Source of the DNA: an uncultured Clostridia bacterium
GTDB lineage: Bacteria > Bacillota > Clostridia > Christensenellales > Borkfalkiaceae
Direction: 5' to 3'
DNA length: 8,181 bases
Assembly (NCBI GenBank): GCA_947176445.1
Contig: CAMWQK010000029.1
Location: 1-8,181, forward strand
Below, piece by piece: positions 1 to 5,245 of this stretch (the first letter of the stretch is position 1; the number at the start of each line of letters is the position of its first letter). The notes beneath the pieces are model-generated. The model was not told the DNA's origin. It saw only the letters and a list, made by a program, of their open reading frames with translations, and did not search any database. A program made the position numbers and the translations under genes.

Positions 1-740
1 TCGATGAAGATAATGCCGTCGTTCTCGGCGCGGCGAAGCGCCTCTTCCTGCACCGCGTCGTTATCGATGAGCCGTTCCGCCTCTTCGGCAATAAAAAGGT
101 TCATCGCTTCTTTTACGGCGATCTTGCGCTTTTTCTTCTTTTTGGGAAGCATCTCGCCGAAGATCGAGCCGAGATTGATGGCTGCGCCGCCCGGCATGAG
201 CTCCATCGTCTTGGGTTCGTCGTCCACTTCCGCCTCGACAACGAGTTTATCGTACGTGCCCTTGCGAAGCCCGTCTAAAAGGTTCTTTTCGAAAATTTCC
301 CTCGAAAGCTCTCCGCGATCCTCCTTCTTCGCCTCGGCTAAGATTCGAAGCATCTTGCGCTCGGCGGCGTCCGTCGCCTTGACTTTGACTTCCGCCGTCT
401 TCTCGTCCTTGACAAGGCGGAATGCGCACTCCACGAGGTCGCGCACCATACCTTCTACGTCCTTGCCGACGTAGCCGACTTCGGTGTACTTGGTCGCCTC
501 CACCTTGATAAAGGGCGCTTTGACGAGCTTTGCAAGACGGCGTGCGATCTCCGTCTTGCCGACGCCCGTGGGACCCTTCATGATGATATTTTTGGGCGTG
601 ATCTCCTCACGCAGTTCGGGAGAGAGCTGCGCGCGGCGATAGCGGTTACGGAGTGCGATGGCGACCGCCTTTTTCGCCTCCTCCTGCCCGATGATGTGTT
701 TATTTAATTCATTTACAATTTGTCTGGGTGACAAGTTCAT
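1..740 (-). CDS. hslU: HslU (ClpY) ATPase subunit of the HslVU protease, partial (C-terminus beyond window)
   Basis: HslU is the AAA+ unfoldase that feeds substrates into the HslV peptidase in the cytoplasm. Reading the minus strand from the ATG at 740-738 gives 246 residues with no stop before the window edge. The N-terminus MNLSPRQIVNELNKHIIGQ is the family signature. Walker A GPTGVGKT lies at about residues 56-63 and the GYVG pore loop at about 89-92. A charged, lysine/glutamate-rich I-domain follows, from about residue 105 to 220. The frame leaves the window within Walker B (GIIFID), so about 200 residues of the usual 440-465 are missing. The start is fixed by AGGAG at 750-746, five bases upstream. 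Its partner hslV ends 222 bases upstream, with a structured repeat between them; in many Bacillota the two genes are nearly adjacent. Identification is secure from the motifs. Confidence 0.97.
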   Translation of the reverse strand, partial: MNLSPRQIVNELNKHIIGQEEAKKAVAIALRNRYRRAQLSPELREEITPKNIIMKGPTGVGKTEIARRLAKLVKAPFIKVEATKYTEVGYVGKDVEGMVRDLVECAFRLVKDEKTAEVKVKATDAAERKMLRILAEAKKEDRGELSREIFEKNLLDGLRKGTYDKLVVEAEVDDEPKTMELMPGGAAINLGSIFGEMLPKKKKKRKIAVKEAMNLFIAEEAERLIDNDAVQEEALRRAENDGIIFI

Positions 741-745
741 AAAAA

Positions 746-750
746 CTCCT
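746..750 (-). promoter_or_regulatory. Shine-Dalgarno site of hslU, directly abutting a repeat end
   Basis: AGGAG on the minus strand, five bases (all T) before the hslU ATG. The base immediately upstream (751) is the outermost base of the 17-bp terminal inverted repeat of repeat copy A, so the ribosome binding site sits exactly at the edge of the repeat. An RNA hairpin using that end could affect access to the site; this is inference. Confidence 0.8.
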
Positions 751-957
751 TTTCGAACGATTTGTTTTGCAAAACGACGAAACCATTCTAAAATTATGTT
801 TCGCGAGGAAAACCACGCTTTTCCGCTGCGAGCCTCAATTTGCCAAAAACTTTTGGCTTATTGTCTGTTGTTGAAAAATGACAACACCCTAAGCTCAGCA
901 ATCAAAGTAAATTTCCTCGAACGATTTGTTTCCGTCCTTGAAACAAATCGTTCGAAA
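751..957 (+). repeat. Structured intergenic repeat, copy A (MITE/REP-like), between hslV and hslU
   Basis: This 207-bp non-coding block fills almost the whole hslV-hslU spacer. Its ends are a perfect 17-bp inverted repeat: TTTCGAACGATTTGTTT at 751-767 and its reverse complement at 941-957. Positions 806-920 match the minus strand of 5074-5188 at 99 of 115 positions without gaps. Inside are short inverted repeats: GGAAAA/TTTTCC at 807-824, GCCAAAA/TTTTGGC at 842-857 and TTGTC/GACAA at 861-884. A perfect 16-bp hairpin follows at 917-955. The trinucleotide CCT flanks both ends (748-750 and 958-960), which could be a target duplication but is short enough to be chance. No convincing reading frame is present. 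It may be a non-autonomous mobile element, a REP-type element or a structured RNA; the sequence alone does not decide. Confidence 0.8.
917..955. repeat. Perfect 16-bp hairpin at the right end of repeat copy A, just after hslV
   Basis: Arms TCGAACGATTTGTTTC (917-932) and GAAACAAATCGTTCGA (940-955) are exact reverse complements around a 7-base loop (933-939). Read in the hslV direction the hairpin begins five bases after the second of the two stop codons. The stem is AT-rich and no run of T follows on the minus strand, so it is not a standard intrinsic terminator. It could protect the hslV mRNA 3' end or be a protein or transposase site. The equivalent hairpin ends copy B. Confidence 0.88.
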
Positions 958-962
958 CCTCA

Positions 963-1496
963 TCACACGCACTCGCAGATGATGTGATCGTTCGTATACA
1001 CGCAGATCTCACTTGCAATTTTGAGCGACTTGCGCGCGATCTCCTCTGCCGAGAAATCCGTGTTCTGAGAAAGCGCACGCGCCGCAGCGAGGGCGTAGTT
1101 GCCGCCGCTGCCGATTGCGCAGATACCCTCGTCCGGCTCGATGACTTCCCCCGTGCCCGAGAGAATAAGCAGCGTATCCTTATCTGCCGTGATCATCATG
1201 GCGTCCAGCTTTCTGCCGATCTTATCCGACCGCCAAAGATCCGCAAGCTCCACTGCCGAGCGCATGAGGTTGCCCGCGAACTTGTTGAGCATGCCCTCGA
1301 ACCGCTCGGAGAGAGAGAACGCGTCGGTCACAGAGCCGGCAAAGCCGAGAATGACCTTTCCGCCGTAGATACGGCGCACCTTGATCGCCGTATTCTTGAA
1401 TACGACCGATTCGCCCATGGTGACCTGACCGTCGCCCGCGATTGCGGTGACGCCGCCCTTCTTGACGGCGCAGATCGTCGTTCCGCGAAATTCCAT
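963..1496 (-). CDS. hslV: HslV (ClpQ/CodW) peptidase subunit of the HslVU protease
   Basis: A 177-residue threonine-type peptidase of the proteasome beta-subunit family. HslV forms the proteolytic core that HslU caps. Family motifs include [10 protein letters not shown] near the N-terminus, AGDGQVTMG (about 20-28), [10 protein letters not shown] (about 51-60), [33 protein letters not shown] and the C-terminal CVYTNDHI. The protein resembles Bacillus CodW more closely than E. coli HslV in the spacing before KVRR. The nucleophile should be Thr6, because MEFRG precedes TTI and no start codon lies directly before the threonine. Glu2 should block simple methionine removal, so a five-residue propeptide would have to be cleaved. 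The ATG at 1496 has AGGAG six bases upstream, overlapping the end of trmFO. The gene ends in tandem TGA TGA (965-960). Length is normal for the family. Confidence 0.97.
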   Translation of the reverse strand: MEFRGTTICAVKKGGVTAIAGDGQVTMGESVVFKNTAIKVRRIYGGKVILGFAGSVTDAFSLSERFEGMLNKFAGNLMRSAVELADLWRSDKIGRKLDAMMITADKDTLLILSGTGEVIEPDEGICAIGSGGNYALAAARALSQNTDFSAEEIARKSLKIASEICVYTNDHIICECV

Positions 1497-1499
1497 TAT

Positions 1500-2798
1500 T
1501 TACTCCTTTTCTTCGCAGAGCCGCGCACGGAATGCCCGAATTTCTTCGAGCGCGCGCTCCGCAAGATATCTCTTTTTGAGTTTTTTATCTCTGATCTCGG
1601 GAAACCCTTCCGCAAGTATCCCGAAGTTTGCATTCATCGGTTGAAAATCTTTATTCGGCGTTGCGATGTAGCGGGCAAGCGCGCCGAGCACCGTCCTCTC
1701 GCTCGGAACGAGCGTTTCCTTTCCGACGAGCCGCCGCCACAGATTGAGACCCGCGAGGAGTCCGCTTGCCGCACTCTCGACGTACCCTTCCACCCCCGTC
1801 ATCTGCCCTGCAAAGAAGAGCATGGGGTTGTCCTTTACCGAAAAATCGGCACTTAAAATTTCGGGCGAAGAGAGATAGGTATTGCGGTGCATCACGCCGT
1901 AGCGCAAAAACTCGGCGTTTTTGAGTGCGGGAATGAGCGAGAACACACGCTTTTGTTCGCCGAACTTCAAGTTGGTCTGACAGCCGACGAGCCCGTACGC
2001 CGCGCCCGCCGCGTTCTCCTTGCGCAGTTGCAATACCGCCCAGGGGCGCGTCCCCTGCCATTCGAGCCCCACAGGCTTGAACGTACCGTATCGCAACGTA
2101 TCCTTTCCCCGCGAAGCCATGACTTCGAGCGGCATACACCCCTCGAAAATTTCCCGCTTCTCAAAGCTATGCAGAACCGTCTTTTCGGCGCTTACAAGCT
2201 CTGTCACGAAAAGCTCGTACTCCGCTTTATTTAAGGGGCAGTTGATATAATCCCCCGTCCCCTTGCCGTAGCGGTCGCCCATAAACGTCATATTATAGTC
2301 GATACTGTCCGCCGCGACGATGGGCGCGGACGCATCATAGAAGTGCAACCCGCCGCCGAACTTTTTTTCGATCGACACGGAGAGCGCATCGCTCGTGAGC
2401 GGACCTGTTGCGATGATCCCTTGCTCGGGGAGCGTCTCCTGTTCCCGCTCGACAACGATGATATTCTCTTCCGAGCGGATTTTTTCCGTCACGTATGCGG
2501 AGAACTTCTCCCGATCGACGGCGAGCGCGCCGCCCGCGGGAATGCGCGAAACTTCCGCCGCTTCCATTGTGACAGAGCCTAAGATCCGCATCTCCTCTTT
2601 GAGGAGTCCGCACGCGTTACCGAACACGTCGTCGCTCTTCAAGGAGTTGGAGCACACGAGCTCGCAAAACGCACTGCTCTCGTGCGCGGGCGTGAACTTT
2701 TTGGGCTTCATATCGACGAGCGCGACCTTCACCCCGCGCTTTGCAAGAGCGTACGCCGCTTCACAGCCCGCAAGCCCTGCGCCGATGACCTCAATCAC
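1500..2798 (-). CDS. trmFO: TrmFO, folate- and FAD-dependent tRNA (uracil-54-C5) methyltransferase
   Basis: TrmFO makes ribothymidine at position 54 of tRNA using methylenetetrahydrofolate and reduced FAD. It replaces the SAM-dependent TrmA in most Bacillota. From the GTG at 2798 the product is 432 residues, the usual family length. It starts directly at the FAD-binding Rossmann motif VIGAGLAGCEAAYALAKRG. Known family cysteines are present: Cys49 in ELVCSNSLKS and Cys221 in FEGCMPLEVMASRG. Other family signatures are KPKKFTPAHES, GPLTS, YFD-type FYDASAPIV, and the C-terminal AGQMTGVEGYVESAASGLLAG. An in-frame ATG at 2876 would add 26 residues unrelated to the family, buried in topA codons. 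The GTG, which overlaps the topA stop by eight bases, is therefore preferred; its Shine-Dalgarno (GGGGAAG) is weak and close. Function is confident; the start is less so. Confidence 0.95.
   Translation of the reverse strand: MIEVIGAGLAGCEAAYALAKRGVKVALVDMKPKKFTPAHESSAFCELVCSNSLKSDDVFGNACGLLKEEMRILGSVTMEAAEVSRIPAGGALAVDREKFSAYVTEKIRSEENIIVVEREQETLPEQGIIATGPLTSDALSVSIEKKFGGGLHFYDASAPIVAADSIDYNMTFMGDRYGKGTGDYINCPLNKAEYELFVTELVSAEKTVLHSFEKREIFEGCMPLEVMASRGKDTLRYGTFKPVGLEWQGTRPWAVLQLRKENAAGAAYGLVGCQTNLKFGEQKRVFSLIPALKNAEFLRYGVMHRNTYLSSPEILSADFSVKDNPMLFFAGQMTGVEGYVESAASGLLAGLNLWRRLVGKETLVPSERTVLGALARYIATPNKDFQPMNANFGILAEGFPEIRDKKLKKRYLAERALEEIRAFRARLCEEKE
1503..1510 (-). promoter_or_regulatory. Shine-Dalgarno site of hslV inside the trmFO tail
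   Basis: AAAAGGAG on the minus strand supplies the last Lys-Glu codons of trmFO and also the ribosome binding site of hslV. The trmFO TAA (1502-1500) is followed by ATA and the hslV ATG. This arrangement fixes the hslV start and indicates co-transcription with possible translational coupling. Confidence 0.85.
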
Positions 2799-5019
2799 GG
2801 GCTTCCCCGTTCTCGGGTGCGGGCTGAGGCTGAATAGGCGACTTATATGAGCATTCGCGGTTGGAGCACTTGACAACGCCCTTCGCCGTCTGAATGACAG
2901 GGCTGCCGCAGTCGGGGCACTTCTCGCCCGTGGGGATATCCCAGCTCATGAACTTGCACGCGGGATAGCCGCTGCAACCGTAATAGATTTTTCCGCTCTT
3001 CGTCCTCAGCTGCTTGGCGGGTTTGCCGCAATCGGGGCACGTGCCCACGAACACTTCGTCCTTCTTGACCCCGTAAGGCATCGTCGCCTTGCAATCGGGA
3101 TAGTTGGGGCAGGCGAGGAATTTACCGTATCTGCCGCTCTTGACGACCATCGGCGTTCCGCACTTGGGGCACGCCGTATCGGAGATCTCCGCTTCGCCCT
3201 CGCTCACGATGTTCGAGCACGCGGGATAGCCGCTGCACGCAAGGTACGTGCCGTATCTGCCCGTCTTGCGGATCATCGGCTTGCCGCACTTCTCGCACAG
3301 GATATCGGTGAGCTCGTCGCCGTCGCCGTTCGCGAATTTGAGTTTTTCCTCGAAGGGCGGGTAAAAGTCCGCGATCAGCGCGTGCCAGTCGGTACCGCCG
3401 TCCTCGATGTCGTCGAGCTTTTCTTCCATGCTCGCGGTAAAGCCGACGTCCATAATATCGGTGAAATACTTCACGAGCATATCGGTAATGCGGTACGCGA
3501 TCTCGGTGGGAAGCATGTATTTGCCGTCCTTTTCGACGTACTTGCGCTTATTCAATACGGAGATGATGGAAGCGTAGGTGGACGGACGTCCGATGCCCTT
3601 ATCTTCCATCGCCTTGACGAGCGACGCGTCGGTATAGCGGACGGGGGGCTTTGTGAACTTCTGCTCCGCTTTGAGCGACTTCTCATTCAGCGGGTCGCCC
3701 TCTTCGAGTGCGGGAAGCAGCTTGCCGTTCCCTTCCTCGTCGTCCTCCTTTTTCGTCTCCTGATAGATGGCGGTATAGCCTGCGAATTTGAGCGTCTTTC
3801 CGTTCGCCCGCAAGCCGTAGTCGCCGTTCTCGATCTCGATCTGCATGGAGTCGTACTGCGCCTCCGCCATCTGCGACGCGATGAACCGCTCGTAGATGAG
3901 CTTGTACACATTGAAGTGTTTTTTATCGAGCATCTTCTTCGCGCGTTCGGGCGTGAGCGTCACGTCAATGGGACGGATCGCCTCGTGCGCGTCCTGCGCG
4001 CCCTTCTTGGAGATGTAGATATTCGGCTCTTCGGGGCAGTAGTCCTTTCCGAACCGCCCCGCGATATATTCGAGCGCGGCGTGCTGCGCGTCCTCGGACA
4101 CGCGCGTGGAGTCCGTTCTGATGTACGTGACGAATGCGCGGTGTCCCTCGCCTTCGATATCGATACCCTCGTAGAGGTGCTGCGCCATGAGCATCGTCTC
4201 GGGCGCGGTCATGCCGTACTTGTTCGAAGCGTCCTGTTGCAGGGTGCTCGTCGTGAACGGCGCGGGCGCGTGCGACTTCGTGACAACCTTTTTGATACTC
4301 TTCACGACGTATTCGCCCGCTTGAAGCGCGCTGACCGCCGCGTCGGCTTCCTCTTTGTTGGCAACGCGCAGTTTCTTGCCTTCATGCTTATCGAGGATGG
4401 CTTTGAAGGGCGAGAACTTGTTCTTCTTGTCCTGTACTTCCGCCGTGATCGTCCAGTACTCTTCGGGCACGAACGCCTGAATTTCGCGCTCGCGCTCCAC
4501 GACGAGACGGAGGGCGACCGACTGCACTCTGCCCGCCGAAAGCCCGCTCTGTAACTTGTTGTTGAGAAGGGGCGAGAGCTTATAGCCCACCAAGCGGTCG
4601 AGGACACGCCGCGCCTGCTGTGCGTCTACGAGATTATAGTTGATCTTGCGCGGATTTTTGAGCGCCCGCTCCACAGCCTTGGGCGAGATTTCGTTGAATT
4701 CGATCCGGTTTTCCCCTTCCTTGTCCATGCCGAGCACCGTCTGCAAATGCCACGAGATCGCCTCGCCCTCGCGGTCGGGGTCGGTTGCGAGATAAATTCT
4801 GTCCGCGCGCTTCGCCTCGTCGATGAGACGGTCGATCGTCTCCTCTTTTCCGGGAGAGACGACGTAGCGCGGCTCGTAATTTTTGGAGACGGAGACGCCG
4901 AGCGTCTTCTGGGGCAGATCGCGGATATGTCCGCCCGACGCGTCCACGCGATATTTTCCCTTCAGATATTTCGAAATGGTCTTGGCTTTGGAGGGAGACT
5001 CCACGATGATTAAATCCAT
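2791..5019 (-). CDS. topA: DNA topoisomerase I (type IA)
   Basis: Relaxes negative supercoils by cutting and passing single DNA strands. The 742-residue protein begins with the TOPRIM domain: Glu7 in IIVESPSKAKTI and the metal-binding triad in DPDREGEA at about residues 80-87. Typical type IA core segments follow: EFNEISPKA, DAQQARRVLDRLVGYKLSP and LSAGRVQSVALRLVVERE. The catalytic tyrosine is Tyr299 in FVTYIRTDSTRVS, and KGIGRPSTYA comes later. The C-terminus has four tandem zinc-ribbon units, at about 575-601, 617-643, 661-688 and 701-723, each with paired CxxC-type cysteines; the fourth is the most diverged. The ATG at 5019 has AAGGAG five bases upstream (5030-5025). The end overlaps the probable trmFO start. 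A 226-bp spacer with repeat copy B separates it from dprA, so topA may have its own promoter, but I see no convincing one. Confidence 0.98.
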   Translation of the reverse strand: MDLIIVESPSKAKTISKYLKGKYRVDASGGHIRDLPQKTLGVSVSKNYEPRYVVSPGKEETIDRLIDEAKRADRIYLATDPDREGEAISWHLQTVLGMDKEGENRIEFNEISPKAVERALKNPRKINYNLVDAQQARRVLDRLVGYKLSPLLNNKLQSGLSAGRVQSVALRLVVEREREIQAFVPEEYWTITAEVQDKKNKFSPFKAILDKHEGKKLRVANKEEADAAVSALQAGEYVVKSIKKVVTKSHAPAPFTTSTLQQDASNKYGMTAPETMLMAQHLYEGIDIEGEGHRAFVTYIRTDSTRVSEDAQHAALEYIAGRFGKDYCPEEPNIYISKKGAQDAHEAIRPIDVTLTPERAKKMLDKKHFNVYKLIYERFIASQMAEAQYDSMQIEIENGDYGLRANGKTLKFAGYTAIYQETKKEDDEEGNGKLLPALEEGDPLNEKSLKAEQKFTKPPVRYTDASLVKAMEDKGIGRPSTYASIISVLNKRKYVEKDGKYMLPTEIAYRITDMLVKYFTDIMDVGFTASMEEKLDDIEDGGTDWHALIADFYPPFEEKLKFANGDGDELTDILCEKCGKPMIRKTGRYGTYLACSGYPACSNIVSEGEAEISDTACPKCGTPMVVKSGRYGKFLACPNYPDCKATMPYGVKKDEVFVGTCPDCGKPAKQLRTKSGKIYYGCSGYPACKFMSWDIPTGEKCPDCGSPVIQTAKGVVKCSNRECSYKSPIQPQPAPENGEARD

Positions 5020-5024
5020 ACAAA

Positions 5025-5030
5025 CTCCTT
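5025..5030 (-). promoter_or_regulatory. Shine-Dalgarno site of topA next to the copy B hairpin
   Basis: AAGGAG on the minus strand, five bases before the topA ATG, fixes the start. The outer base of the copy B hairpin (5037) is only six bases upstream. As at hslU, the ribosome binding site therefore lies right beside a repeat end, with a similar AAACAAAT...TCGA sequence in front of it. Confidence 0.85.
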
Positions 5031-5036
5031 ATCTCT

Positions 5037-5077
5037 TCGATGAATTTGTTTTCAAAACCGCAAAACTAATTCATCGA
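5037..5077. repeat. Terminal hairpin of repeat copy B, upstream of topA
   Basis: Arms TCGATGAATTTGTTTT (5037-5052) and AAAACTAATTCATCGA (5062-5077) pair at 15 of 16 positions around a nine-base loop. Compared with the copy A hairpin, four stem pairs have changed on both sides so that pairing is kept. It lies in the topA leader just upstream of the Shine-Dalgarno site. Confidence 0.85.
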
Positions 5078-5220
5078 GGAATGTCACTTTAATTGCTTCT
5101 CTTAGGTCGTTGTCATTTGTCAACAACCGACAACAAGCCAAAAGTTTTTGGCAAATTGAGGCGTGCTGCGGAAAAGCGCGGTTTTCCTTGCACCGTGATT
5201 TTAAGAATAAAATAAATTCG
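5037..5220 (-). repeat. Structured intergenic repeat, copy B (MITE/REP-like), between dprA and topA
   Basis: Second copy of the repeat, in opposite orientation to copy A. The well-conserved core is 5074-5188, which matches 806-920 at 99 of 115 positions with no gaps. It keeps the inverted repeats GGAAAA/TTTTCC and GCCAAAAACTTTTGGC unchanged. Toward dprA the match weakens but ATTCT-TAAAAT (about 5199-5208) and GAATTTATTTT (5219-5209) still resemble the left end of copy A. Copy A has about 16 extra bases there (769-784). The topA-side end is a 15-of-16 hairpin (5037-5077). The left boundary is uncertain. It does not code for protein. Confidence 0.78.
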
Positions 5221-5245
5221 CCTTACCTTTTTTCGACGTTATTTT

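Noticed and set aside
786..800. Possible -10 element for hslU (CATAAT on the minus strand) in copy A
   Set aside because: No acceptable -35 hexamer lies about 17 bases upstream, and the AT-rich spacer gives such matches by chance.
842..857. Inverted repeat GCCAAAA/TTTTGGC as an intrinsic terminator
   Set aside because: The stem is only 7 bp and AT-rich, with a two-base loop, and no T-run follows on either strand.
917..932. Possible LexA/SOS box (CGAAC...GTTTC) in the repeat ends
   Set aside because: The half-sites are five bases apart rather than four, and copy B replaces the CGAAC half (TCGATGAATT), so the match is not kept.
741..962. CIRCE or CtsR heat-shock operator upstream of hslU
   Set aside because: No TTAGCACTC/GAGTGCTAA pair or GGTCAAA-type heptad repeat is present.
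658..987. Open frame of about 109 codons on the plus strand through repeat copy A
   Set aside because: It begins inside antisense hslU, and the same region in copy B does not keep a comparable frame. The repeat shows conserved structure rather than codon-like conservation.
984..1856. Open frame of about 290 codons on the plus strand across hslV and trmFO
   Set aside because: It spans two well-supported genes on the other strand, has a low-complexity arginine-rich composition, and shows no ribosome binding site or family motif.
3382..4554. Long open frame on the plus strand (about 390 codons) opposite topA
   Set aside because: It is antisense to a secure topA. Its arginine- and leucine-rich product matches nothing I know, and such frames are expected opposite genes with G/C-rich third positions.
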